This document shows, in pieces, positions 6,918-15,000 of a stretch of DNA of 19,443 nucleotides; the stretch's first letter is position 1, and each line of letters begins with the position of its first letter. The translations under genes were made by a program, and so were the position numbers. The stretch comes from Clostridiales bacterium (GTDB lineage Bacteria > Bacillota_E > Sulfobacillia > Sulfobacillales > JAIMBI01), in contig DAHVOH010000062.1 in assembly GCA_027318915.1 (NCBI GenBank), forward strand, positions 1 through 19,443. Reading direction: 5' to 3'. The notes beneath the pieces were generated by a model. The model saw only the letters and a list, made by a program, of their open reading frames with translations, had not been told where the DNA came from and did not search any database.

Positions 6918-7388
6918 GTGCACTGCCCCTTTTGCGGCCACGACGACACACGAGTTCTGGATTCTCGTCCCACGGACGAGGGCGGCTCGGTCCGTCGCCG
7001 GCGCGAATGCGCCATGTGCAGCCGCCGTTTCACCACCTATGAGCGGGTCGAGGAACCGCCGCTGCTGGTGGTCAAAAAGGATGGCCGGCGCGAGGCGTTT
7101 GATCGTCAAAAACTTCTGCGCGGCATTCTCACCGCATGCGAGAAGCGCCCCGTACCGCTGGGCAAGTTGGAGGCGGTGGTTCGCAACCTGGAGCGCGAAC
7201 TGCGCGATCGGGGCACGGACGAAGTGCCCAGCCACGTGATTGGCGAGCTGGTCATGGACCGGCTGCAAAATCTGGATCCCGTGGCCTACGTGCGCTTCGC
7301 GTCGGTTTACCGCGACTTCACCGATTTGCGAGGTTTCAAGGATCTCCTGGAGCGCCTGGAGCACCGCGTGGAGACAGACACCCACTGA
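6918..7388 (+). CDS. nrdR: transcriptional repressor NrdR
   Basis: A 156-residue ATP/dATP-sensing repressor of ribonucleotide reductase genes. It starts with the family-typical [20 protein letters not shown] 6918 was chosen over an upstream in-frame start because GGGGAGG lies 6 bases before it and the product then begins exactly like other NrdR proteins. Cys3, Cys6, Cys31 and Cys34 (CPFC and CAMC) form the zinc ribbon that binds DNA. Residues about 49-139 are the ATP-cone, opening with [16 protein letters not shown] and containing the conserved [11 protein letters not shown] near its end. The length is normal. nrdJ follows after 67 bases in the same direction, so NrdR probably represses its own operon. 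Confidence 0.97.
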   Translation: MHCPFCGHDDTRVLDSRPTDEGGSVRRRRECAMCSRRFTTYERVEEPPLLVVKKDGRREAFDRQKLLRGILTACEKRPVPLGKLEAVVRNLERELRDRGTDEVPSHVIGELVMDRLQNLDPVAYVRFASVYRDFTDLRGFKDLLERLEHRVETDTH

Positions 7389-7455
7389 GATTCGAATCCC
7401 GTTTGATCCCGGCCGCCCGCGGCCCGGGTGTACTTCATTCACGGAGGCGATGTGC

Positions 7456-10400
7456 ATGGCGTTCATCGAATCGAGCGGGGGCGACAGACGGCTGGAGCAA
7501 GCCGCGCGCTTTACGTCGGAACTGGGCTGGAAAATTTTTCTCGACCGCTACACGTTGAAAGACATCGAACGGGCCTTTCAAGTGGGGGATCTGGCCATCG
7601 TCATGGTGGAAGCTCACCCGAAATGGCCGAAGAAGGATGTCGGTTTTGTCCGTGAGGTTCTGCCCGACGGACGCGTGGCGGTCGAACTCCTGACCGGCCC
7701 CCAGAAGGGCGAGGTGCTCGAGCGCAAGGTGATCGACTGCGACCGGCCCTTGGAGACGACGCTGGACGATGTCGCGGCCCGCATTGCCCGGGGCGTCGCC
7801 GCTGTGGAGGCGGAGAATCTTCGGGCCGACGTGGTGCGGTCCTTCGAGGAGGAAGTGGGCCACCTGAGGTTCGTGCCGGGTGGCCGCATCTGGGCCGGGG
7901 CAGGAACCGGCCAGCAGCTGACCTTCTTCAATTGTGTGGCGGCCGAAACGCCAGTGCACACCAAGGACGGCCTCCGGCCGATCGGCACGCTGGAGGGTCC
8001 GGTGGAGATTCTGACCCAAGGGGGCGTGTATCGCACGGCGGTGTTTGGCTCCTACGGCGTGCAGAAGCTGTATCGCGTCCGGTTGGAGAACGGCGATACG
8101 ATCGACGCCACCGCAGGTCACGAATGGGTCGCCGTGCTGGCAGACGGCGCCACTCAGGTGGTCACCACACTGGACTTGGCGGGCCGGCGGATTCCGTTGC
8201 AGGCTCCCGCCAAACCGGACCTGGACCGGCGGGGCATTGCCCATGGCGTGGCGTTTGCCGGCCAGACCCGTCGCGACGCCCGCGGGGGCTCGACATTGGA
8301 ACTGGTGGAGAACGCCGGGGATCTGTTGCCCTGGGTGGAATCGTTCGCGAGCTCGGTCGAGCGGGGCGCCGGACGCGTGTCGGTGCAAGGTCTACCCATT
8401 GAATGGGAGGCCCTGCCCTCCGACGACGACAATGCCGCGTACTGGCGTGGCTTCATCGTGGGCTTCCTGGCCATCAAGGGGTCGGTGGACATGAGCGGCG
8501 AGGTGGTCCTCACTCACCGCGACGGCCGCGTCTTGGAGAGCATCCGCCGCCATGCGGCGGATGCGGGGTTCGTCGCCTTCCCCGTAAAAGAGCTGCGGCA
8601 GGTCGCCAACGCGGGCAGCGCCTACGCTCCCGGCGCGGCGCTCAGCCTTGTCGCGCCTTCGGTGTCGGCAGACGACCTGATTCTGCCCCGCCATCGCCTA
8701 CGGCTCGCGGCGCACGGGCAGCGCGCCGAGTCGATTGGAGTTGTGAGCGTCAGCGAAACCGGCCGGATTGAAGAGGTTTTCTGCTGCAACGAGCCCGAGA
8801 CGCACACCATGGTCGTGGGAGCGGGTTACCTGACCCGTCAGTGCTACGTCCTGCCGAACCCCCGAGACAGCCGGGAGGGCATTGTGGAGACGCTCGGCCA
8901 GATGATCGAGATCATGAGCCGGGGCGGCGGCGTCGGCATCAATGTGTCCTCGCTCCGTCCTTCGCGCGCGCCGGTGCGGGGCGTGAACGGCCGGTCGTCC
9001 GGAGCCGTGTCGTGGATGGACCTCTATTCGCGGGCCACGGGCTTGGTTGAGCAGGGCGGTTCTCGACGGGGCGCCCTGATGCTTCAGATTGAGGACTGGC
9101 ACCCCGATCTGTGGCGTTTCATCGATGTCAAGAAGACGCCGGGCATGGTGGAGAACGCCAACATTTCCATCCGGGTCTCCGATCGGTTCATGGACGCGGT
9201 CAAGGCTGACGGCGACTGGGACCTTATGTTCCCCGACACGCGCGACCCCGACTATGACCGCCTGTGGACAGGAAACCTCGAAGCGTGGCAGGCTCTTGGC
9301 AAACCGGTGGTCGTGTACGAGACGACTCGGGCCCGCACGGTATGGCACGAAATCATCCAGGGAGCCTGGGAGGCGGCGGAACCCGGCATTGTGTTTGATG
9401 AGCGCCACGAGAAGGAATCCAACAGCTGGTACTTTAATCCGCTGGTGTGCACCAACCCGTGCGTGACCGGCGACACCCTCATCTATACGAACGAAGGCCT
9501 GCAGCGCGCGGACGACCTCTTCCTGCAGGGACGGCCGGTCACGGTGACCGTGGACGGGCGGTTCAGCGCCGGGGCCTTTCAGCGCGCCTCCTCCGTCTAC
9601 CAAACCGGGGTCAAACCGGTGGTGCGGGTGACCACCCGGGAAGGGTACGCCGTCCGGGTGACGCGCGACCACCTCCTCTACAGTGAGGAGCGCGGCTGGA
9701 CGGCGGCCGGAAACCTGCGGGAAGGCGAACGGATCCGGATTGCCAATAGCGGGGGGAGCTTTGGACCACACGGCTCCGCCGAGGAAGGCCGCGTCTGGGG
9801 ACGCCGGCTCGCCAGCGCCTGGGGCGGGACGGGGCCGCGCTCCGGCTGGGAGCCTCTCGTTCCGGCCGCGCGCTCCGGCCCGGACGACGCTCCCCGCTTC
9901 ACCGCCAGCCGCGCCGGGACCGCGGTCGCCTTCGGCGCAGCGGAGAGTCCGGAGGAGAAGGCCGTGCCCGGGCAGGTCCTGACCGGCACGCGGGAGATGC
10001 AGGCGGAATTCCTCCGCGCGCTGTTTGAAGCGGTCGGCACCGTCGATAGGGTTGGCGCCGCGCCGGTCGCCCTCCGGCTCCCCGCCCCGAGCCTTTCGCT
10101 GGTGCAAGACGTCCAGTGCCTGTTGCTCAACTTCGGCATCCGAAGCCGCATCGACGAGCCCTCCGGTACGTCGTATGCCCTGCTCATTGACGGCGACAAC
10201 CTGACCCGATTTGCCGGCGCCGTCGGATGGCCCTCGCCGAGTCTGTCCGAAGCCGTTGCTGCGCCGATTGAGCATCCGTCAGGGCGTATGGAGGAGTCCT
10301 GGAGCGCGCACGTACGCGCCGTGATCGACGAAGGGATCGAGCCGGTATACGACCTCACCGAGCCCGTGACGCACTCCTTTGTCGCCAACGGCCTGGTCGT

Positions 10401-11856
10401 GCACAATTGCGCGGAACAGCCGCTGCCGGCTTGGGGCGTCTGCACCCTCGGCCACATCAATCTGGCCGCCTTCTATGACGCCGACCAGCACGATGTGGAC
10501 TGGACCGCGCTCCGGCGTACCGTGCGGATGGGGGTCCGCTTCCTGGACGACATTGTCGACGCCACGCCATACTTCTTCGAGCAGAACCGGGAGAATCAGC
10601 AGCGCGAGCGGCGCATCGGCATGGGCACGATGGGGCTCGGCGAACTGTTGATCCGCCTGGGCCTCCGCTATGGGAGCCCCGAGTCGATTGCCTTCATCGA
10701 CCGCCTCTATCGGTTTATCGCCGTGGAGGCGTACCTGTACGACGCCGACCTGGCGCGGGAGAAAGGGCCGTTTCCCGCCTTCGACGCGGAGAAATACCTC
10801 CAAAGCGGCTTTATCCAGAGGCTGCCGGAGCATGTTCGCGATGCCATCCGCCGGCACGGAACGCGCAATGTCACCATCTTGACCCAAGCCCCCACCGGGA
10901 CCGTGGGCAGCATGGTGGGCACATCGACCGGCATCGAGCCGTTCTACGCCCTGACCTACTTTCGCCAGTCGCGGCTGGGCTTCGACGAGCAATACGTGCC
11001 GGTGGCCCAGGAGTGGAAGGAGGCTCATCCCGACCAGGAATTGCCGGCCTATTTCGTGGGGGCGATGGATCTGACGCCCGAGGAGCACATTTATGTGCAG
11101 GCAGCCATCCAGCGCTGGACCGATTCCTCCATCTCCAAGACGGCCAACGCTCCCAACACCTATACGGTGGAGGACACGGCCCGCCTCTATGAGTTGGCGT
11201 ACGAGTTGGGATGCAAAGGCGTCACCATTTACCGCGACCAGAGCCGCTCGGAGCAGGTGCTCCACCTCACCGACGACAAGGGAGCGGCCCAGACGGTGGA
11301 AGCGGTGCCCGCCTCCCGGCCGGCGCATTTCCCGTCCAACGTGGAGGTGTATCCGGTTCCGAGTCAGGTGACCGGACGGACCTACCGGCGGGAAACGCCG
11401 GCCGGGACGGCGCGCGTGGTCATCAACGAGGTGGACAACGATCCCTTCGAGGTCTTTATGCTGCTCGGTCGTGCCGGATCCGAGATCCAGTCCTTTATGG
11501 AGGCGCTGGGCCGGGTGATCAGTCTGTATCTGCGGTCCAGCGGCGATCTGTCGCCCCGCCGGCGCCTGCAGCTGGTGGCCGAGCAGCTGAAGGGAATCGG
11601 TGGAGCCAATCAAATGGGGTTCGGGTCCGACCGGGTGCTCTCCGTGGTGGATGCGATCGGTCTCGTCCTGGACCGCCATCTGAACCCGGACAAGCAGAAC
11701 GGCTCCGTCTCCGTCGACAGTGCCGCGACGACACCGCTCGCAGCAAGAGTCTCCGTGGATCCGAAGCTGGATCTGTGCCCGCAGTGCGATGCCCCCACCC
11801 TCATCTACGAGGAGGGATGCGCCCACTGTCAGAACTGCGGATATTCCAAGTGTTAG
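7456..11856 (+). CDS. nrdJ: adenosylcobalamin-dependent (class II) ribonucleotide reductase with two inteins
   Basis: A 1466-residue precursor, 847 residues after loss of two inteins. It reduces ribonucleotides to deoxyribonucleotides using a thiyl radical generated from B12. ATG 7456 has GGAGG 8 bases upstream. Extein landmarks: FVPGGRIWAGAGT, then N/CYVLPNPRDSREGI with the redox Cys463 (E. coli C225 equivalent), GGGVGINVSSLRPSRAP, RRGALMLQIEDWHPD, then NP/CAEQPLPAWGVCTLGHINL with the radical Cys985, Glu987 and second redox Cys996 (C439, E441 and C462 equivalents). The tail has a zinc-type CPQC...CAHC cluster and ends CGYSKC, the CX4C shuttle pair that re-reduces the active site. Inteins occupy residues 160-462 and 669-984. 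No cobalamin riboswitch is visible upstream; control is probably through NrdR. No nrdB or activating enzyme is nearby, as expected for class II. Confidence 0.95.
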   Translation: MAFIESSGGDRRLEQAARFTSELGWKIFLDRYTLKDIERAFQVGDLAIVMVEAHPKWPKKDVGFVREVLPDGRVAVELLTGPQKGEVLERKVIDCDRPLETTLDDVAARIARGVAAVEAENLRADVVRSFEEEVGHLRFVPGGRIWAGAGTGQQLTFFNCVAAETPVHTKDGLRPIGTLEGPVEILTQGGVYRTAVFGSYGVQKLYRVRLENGDTIDATAGHEWVAVLADGATQVVTTLDLAGRRIPLQAPAKPDLDRRGIAHGVAFAGQTRRDARGGSTLELVENAGDLLPWVESFASSVERGAGRVSVQGLPIEWEALPSDDDNAAYWRGFIVGFLAIKGSVDMSGEVVLTHRDGRVLESIRRHAADAGFVAFPVKELRQVANAGSAYAPGAALSLVAPSVSADDLILPRHRLRLAAHGQRAESIGVVSVSETGRIEEVFCCNEPETHTMVVGAGYLTRQCYVLPNPRDSREGIVETLGQMIEIMSRGGGVGINVSSLRPSRAPVRGVNGRSSGAVSWMDLYSRATGLVEQGGSRRGALMLQIEDWHPDLWRFIDVKKTPGMVENANISIRVSDRFMDAVKADGDWDLMFPDTRDPDYDRLWTGNLEAWQALGKPVVVYETTRARTVWHEIIQGAWEAAEPGIVFDERHEKESNSWYFNPLVCTNPCVTGDTLIYTNEGLQRADDLFLQGRPVTVTVDGRFSAGAFQRASSVYQTGVKPVVRVTTREGYAVRVTRDHLLYSEERGWTAAGNLREGERIRIANSGGSFGPHGSAEEGRVWGRRLASAWGGTGPRSGWEPLVPAARSGPDDAPRFTASRAGTAVAFGAAESPEEKAVPGQVLTGTREMQAEFLRALFEAVGTVDRVGAAPVALRLPAPSLSLVQDVQCLLLNFGIRSRIDEPSGTSYALLIDGDNLTRFAGAVGWPSPSLSEAVAAPIEHPSGRMEESWSAHVRAVIDEGIEPVYDLTEPVTHSFVANGLVVHNCAEQPLPAWGVCTLGHINLAAFYDADQHDVDWTALRRTVRMGVRFLDDIVDATPYFFEQNRENQQRERRIGMGTMGLGELLIRLGLRYGSPESIAFIDRLYRFIAVEAYLYDADLAREKGPFPAFDAEKYLQSGFIQRLPEHVRDAIRRHGTRNVTILTQAPTGTVGSMVGTSTGIEPFYALTYFRQSRLGFDEQYVPVAQEWKEAHPDQELPAYFVGAMDLTPEEHIYVQAAIQRWTDSSISKTANAPNTYTVEDTARLYELAYELGCKGVTIYRDQSRSEQVLHLTDDKGAAQTVEAVPASRPAHFPSNVEVYPVPSQVTGRTYRRETPAGTARVVINEVDNDPFEVFMLLGRAGSEIQSFMEALGRVISLYLRSSGDLSPRRRLQLVAEQLKGIGGANQMGFGSDRVLSVVDAIGLVLDRHLNPDKQNGSVSVDSAATTPLAARVSVDPKLDLCPQCDAPTLIYEEGCAHCQNCGYSKC
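7933..8841 (+). other. intein 1 of NrdJ (303 aa), C-terminal Gln, decayed endonuclease
   Basis: A protein-splicing element between Asn159 and Cys463 of the precursor. It opens with Cys1 (CVAAETPVHTKDG, block A). Block B has the TxxH motif, T60 and H63 in DATAGHEW. Block F/G is FCCNEPETHTMVVGAGYLTRQ, with C as the +1 residue, so the last two residues are Arg-Gln rather than His-Asn. A terminal Gln is known in some inteins and can still cyclise, usually more slowly. Residues about 170-215 (RGFIVGFLAIKGSV...) resemble one LAGLIDADG motif and its following fold, but the catalytic acid of DADG is replaced by Lys. The intein is probably splicing-competent but not a homing endonuclease. Confidence 0.9.
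9460..10407 (+). other. intein 2 of NrdJ (316 aa), canonical splice junctions, decayed endonuclease
   Basis: A protein-splicing element inserted directly before the radical cysteine Cys985. It begins with Cys1 (CVTGDTLIYTNEGLQ) and has block B T68 and H71 in VRVTRDHLLY. It ends with block F VYDLTEPVTHSFVANG and block G LVVHN followed by Cys. All splicing residues are canonical. Residues about 180-255 (AEFLRALFEAVGTVD, then VQDVQCLLLNFGIRSRI and YALLIDGDNL) follow one half of a LAGLIDADG endonuclease, but the DADG acid is Val and the second motif is missing, so it should not cut DNA. It appears unrelated by eye to intein 1 outside the splicing blocks. Confidence 0.95.
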
Positions 11857-11907
11857 GACCCATCTGACCATCGGCATGCACGAATGGGCGACAAGCCATT
11901 TCCAACC

Positions 11908-11947
11908 GGGGATTCTGGGTGTGACACAGGTGACATCCAGGATTCCC
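11908..11947 (+). terminator. 15-bp hairpin after nrdJ
   Basis: Bases 11908-11922 pair with 11933-11947 around a 10-base loop in plus-strand RNA: 12 Watson-Crick and 3 G-U pairs. On the minus strand the wobble pairs become A-C mismatches, so the stem favours transcripts coming from nrdJ. It lies 51 bases past the nrdJ stop. There is no U-tract. A second stem, CTAGCGG (11955-11961) with CCGCTAG (11979-11985), follows and overlaps the stop of the convergent glycosyltransferase gene. Confidence 0.5.
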
Positions 11948-11981
11948 GGGACTGCTAGCGGCGTTTCGATAGGGACATCCG

Positions 11982-13166
11982 CTAGGGTGGCGTCACATGA
12001 ATCGCTTCATGGGATGCCGGGCACTCGTGGGAACCCGCCGCAGACAAAAGCAACGCTCCATAGCGGACGCCAATGCCCCAAGGATAAAACGCCGCCCACC
12101 AGGCTCCTTGCCCCCTATGCCCGTGGGTGCGGTCGAAGGCGGTCAGAAAGGCGCCGAAGGTGTTCACAGCGTCCACGAGGCCTCCGACCGTCAAGACCGC
12201 CAAAGTCCACACGGGCCACTCGGCCAAGATCGCCACCGTATAGGCCCAGAGCATGTATTGGGGCGAAAACACCTTGTTGACTGCCAGGAAGACCACGAAA
12301 ACCAGGGCTGTGGCCTCCCGGGCGCGGAGCCCAAAACGCATGGCCGCCAGCGCCAAGGTCGCGGCGAGCAGCACCACCATGAGAGAGAACGCATCCACTT
12401 GGCGGATAGAAAGGCCGGGCGCCAGGCGGAGGAGCCACCACAGGTCTGATCCGACGGGGCGCTCCGCGTTGAATCGAAAGAACCATGCCCAGTTGCTCGG
12501 AGCGCGTGCCATCATCGGCAGATTGACCAGAGTCCAGACCGCACCCATGACGATCGTCATCCGCACGGCCAACATCCGGTCTCCGCGCTTCCAACTGCCG
12601 TAGGCCATGAATGGCCACGCTATCACGGGAAAAAACTTGATGGCCACTCCGATCGCGAGCCAAAACCCCGCCCATCCGGCCCGGCGCCGCTGCCACGCGT
12701 ACCACGCCGCGCTGAGAGCCGCTATGCCAAGCAGATCCCAGTTCAAGGACGCATACGGCAGCAGCAGAGGCGACCAGGCGAACCAGTGATAGTGGCGCGG
12801 GACGACCTTGGAAAGCAGCCAGAGAATCGCGATCGCGCTCCCCCAAAGGCCCAGGGCATTTGCAATGACATACCCCGTTTCCCCGCCCGGCGCCCAAGCC
12901 GTGAGCCAAAGCCACCATCCCAAGAGGACCGGATACTCGATGGGTTGCTGGAGGTACGGCAGCGCGTGCGTTGCGAGGTGCCGGGCCGTATAGAGAAGCG
13001 TGAGGTCGGAGTATTGCCAGTGAAAGAGGGGCCGGAGGGCCGGCAAGAGGCTCACAAATCCGGCCAGCACCCAGGCGGTCAAAACGGTGACGCTGAGCCG
13101 CCAGCGCCGCGTCTCAGCGTCAGGAGGGCTCTCTGCGGTCGGTGCATGGAGGCGACGTCGAAGCAT
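11982..13166 (-). CDS. GT87-like (DUF2029) polytopic membrane glycosyltransferase, paralogue A
   Basis: A 394-residue integral membrane protein with about ten helices, resembling GT-C fold mannosyltransferases of the GT87/DUF2029 type, which use polyprenyl-phosphate sugars outside the membrane. Asp54 in YSDLTLLY lies in the first extracytoplasmic loop, where GT-C enzymes have their catalytic acid. PIEYPVLLGWWLW, LNWDLLG, IKFFPVIAWPFMAYG and VNKVFSPQYMLW are landmark segments shared with the next gene. ATG 13166 was chosen because GGAGGAGGG lies about 6 bases upstream; the frame is open further, but those residues are Arg/Gly-rich and unlike the paralogue. The acceptor is unknown; lipoglycan or exopolysaccharide assembly is inferred. 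It is convergent with nrdJ. Confidence 0.8.
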   Translation of the reverse strand: MLRRRLHAPTAESPPDAETRRWRLSVTVLTAWVLAGFVSLLPALRPLFHWQYSDLTLLYTARHLATHALPYLQQPIEYPVLLGWWLWLTAWAPGGETGYVIANALGLWGSAIAILWLLSKVVPRHYHWFAWSPLLLPYASLNWDLLGIAALSAAWYAWQRRRAGWAGFWLAIGVAIKFFPVIAWPFMAYGSWKRGDRMLAVRMTIVMGAVWTLVNLPMMARAPSNWAWFFRFNAERPVGSDLWWLLRLAPGLSIRQVDAFSLMVVLLAATLALAAMRFGLRAREATALVFVVFLAVNKVFSPQYMLWAYTVAILAEWPVWTLAVLTVGGLVDAVNTFGAFLTAFDRTHGHRGQGAWWAAFYPWGIGVRYGALLLSAAGSHECPASHEAIHVTPP

Positions 13167-13410
13167 GAGTCTCCCTCCTCCTCGGGAAACGCGCACCCCG
13201 TGCCCTCTTTGGGCCGGATCGCTCCCCACACGGTCGTGCGGCGCCAGGAGAGTCCTATCGCGCAACCCGGGCAACCGACGGTCCTAGAAGCGGTCAGGCC
13301 GTCTCGCTCGCCGGTCCAGGCATTGGATCGGCCCCATACTCCGGACGGGCGTGATCGGCGCCGCGGCACTCTCTCTCCTCAGGCTTTTTCGCAACACCAG
13401 CTCGTCGTCT

Positions 13411-14634
13411 TCAAGGCGAAGGGACCGCCGTGCCTTCCCGCCGTGTCCCGCCATCCCCGAGCATTTTCGACGCGCCCAACGAAGCCACCGCGATGCTGAG
13501 GTAGCGGATGCCGATGCCCAGTGGATGGAAAGACTCGGCCAGACGAGCCGAGACAACGTGCCCCGACGCCAACAGCCGACCCGCCATCAGAGACCAAAAC
13601 GTGGCTCCAAAGTCCACCAGACCGCCCAGGGTGAGAACCCCCAGCGTCCATACCGGCCATTCCGCCACCACGGCGCTCACCAGCATCCAAAGCATATATT
13701 GGGGCGAGAACACTTTGTTGACCACAAAGAACACCCCAAAAACGGCGGCGACGACCGCACGGGTCCGAGCTCCATCGGCCACGGCCCGTAGTCCCAGAAG
13801 CGCCGCGATGAGCACGGTCACCAACGAAAAACCGTCCACCTGGCCCACGGTCAAGTGAGACAGGAACGGCACCGTTGACCACAGATCGGCCACCATGGGT
13901 CGCACCGCATTGAACCGGAAGAAGAGAGACCAGTTGGTGAAGTTCAGCAGGGCGAACGGAATGTTGAGGGCGAGCCAGACCGCCCCGAAGGCGCTGATGC
14001 AACGAACCGCGCTGCGGCGCGTTCCCTGTCGCCACCACGTGTAGGCCATGAACGGCAGGGCGACAATCGGAAAGAGTTTCGTCGCCGTTCCGAGCCCGAG
14101 ATAGAGGCCGGTCCGTCCAGGCTCCTGGCGTTCGAACGCCACCCAGGCGGCGACCAGCCAGACAATGGCGAGCAGATCCCAGTTCGCCAGCGCATACAGC
14201 GCAATGAGCGGGGACAGCGCGAACCAGTGATAGTGCCTGGGGGCAAGCCGACGCAGCAGACGGAGCGTGACGACGGCCACGGCGCCGAGACCCACGAAGT
14301 TGGCCACAAGAAACCCGGCGAGGCCACCGGGGGCCCAAGCGGTGATCCACATCCACCAGCCCATCAACACCGGATACTCGATCGGCGCTTGGATATACGG
14401 CCATGCATGGGAGGCCAGGTGGCGACCCCCATAGAGCAGCCACAGGTCCGAGAAGTGCAGGTGCGGAATGCCCGGCACCTGGAGAAGACCGATCAACGCC
14501 CCCAGCATCCAACCGATCATCACCGTCGCACTGAGGCCAAACCGCCGAGCTTCCGCGTCGGTGGCAACGGGGGCCAGGCGACGCGTGACTCGACTCCCCT
14601 CGTGAGACGCCCGCGATTCCTTCACTCTGGCCAC
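13411..14634 (-). CDS. GT87-like (DUF2029) polytopic membrane glycosyltransferase, paralogue B
   Basis: A 407-residue paralogue of the downstream gene, aligning end to end: DAEARRFGLSATV versus DAETRRWRLSVTV, then HFSDLWLLYGGRHLASHAWP, PIEYPVLMGWWMWITAWAPG, ANWDLLAIVW, TKLFPIVALPFMAY, TNWSLFFRFNAVRP and VNKVFSPQYMLW. Asp63 is the likely catalytic acid of the first loop. GTG 14634 was chosen because GGGAGGG sits 6 bases upstream and the product then aligns with paralogue A from its N-terminus. It is upstream of paralogue A in the same direction with a 244-base gap, which suggests tandem duplication and possibly separate expression. Both may act in turn on one glycan. Substrates cannot be read from the sequence. 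Confidence 0.8.
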   Translation of the reverse strand: MARVKESRASHEGSRVTRRLAPVATDAEARRFGLSATVMIGWMLGALIGLLQVPGIPHLHFSDLWLLYGGRHLASHAWPYIQAPIEYPVLMGWWMWITAWAPGGLAGFLVANFVGLGAVAVVTLRLLRRLAPRHYHWFALSPLIALYALANWDLLAIVWLVAAWVAFERQEPGRTGLYLGLGTATKLFPIVALPFMAYTWWRQGTRRSAVRCISAFGAVWLALNIPFALLNFTNWSLFFRFNAVRPMVADLWSTVPFLSHLTVGQVDGFSLVTVLIAALLGLRAVADGARTRAVVAAVFGVFFVVNKVFSPQYMLWMLVSAVVAEWPVWTLGVLTLGGLVDFGATFWSLMAGRLLASGHVVSARLAESFHPLGIGIRYLSIAVASLGASKMLGDGGTRREGTAVPSP

Positions 14635-15000
14635 GCAATGCCCTCCCGCCGAGACGGATAAGGACCCGCGAGGACAAAGCGCCTGCACGGGCCAAGGTGC
14701 TCATGCCGCATGCCGAGCCGACGGCGGACCCACACATGCGCCCGTCAGTCGGCCCGGGTTCGCGGTCGCGCGCGGTTAGCCGTCACCGCGGGCCAAGCAC
14801 GCCGACGCAGACAACTCGCCCGGCCATTTGAACAGCCCCAGCGGTCCCCCACTCTATGTCGCGCTTCTCCCCTAAGCCGTCTCCGTCGTCCCCACAACGT
14901 GTCTTCGCCCGAGCGCGGGCCGCACCAGTCACTCTCCGCGCTCACCGAACCTCGTTCGCGCCCACAAGGGCCGCATGAAGCACGCGGGAAGCCATGGAAC
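14635..15000. other. intergenic stretch without a gene
   Basis: This region lies between the start of paralogue B and the stop of the flavoprotein gene, both on the minus strand. A long plus-strand open frame passes through it and continues antisense through the flavoprotein; it has no ribosome binding site or recognisable domain. No convincing promoter or terminator was found, although a promoter for the glycosyltransferases is expected here. Confidence 0.5.

Noticed and set aside
7389..7455. Cobalamin riboswitch upstream of the B12-dependent reductase
   Set aside because: Only 67 bases separate nrdR and nrdJ, too short for a B12 riboswitch, and no B12-box-like sequence is seen here or before nrdR.
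8698..11877. Minus-strand open frames of 525 and 532 codons
   Set aside because: They are antisense to nrdJ and have no recognisable domain.
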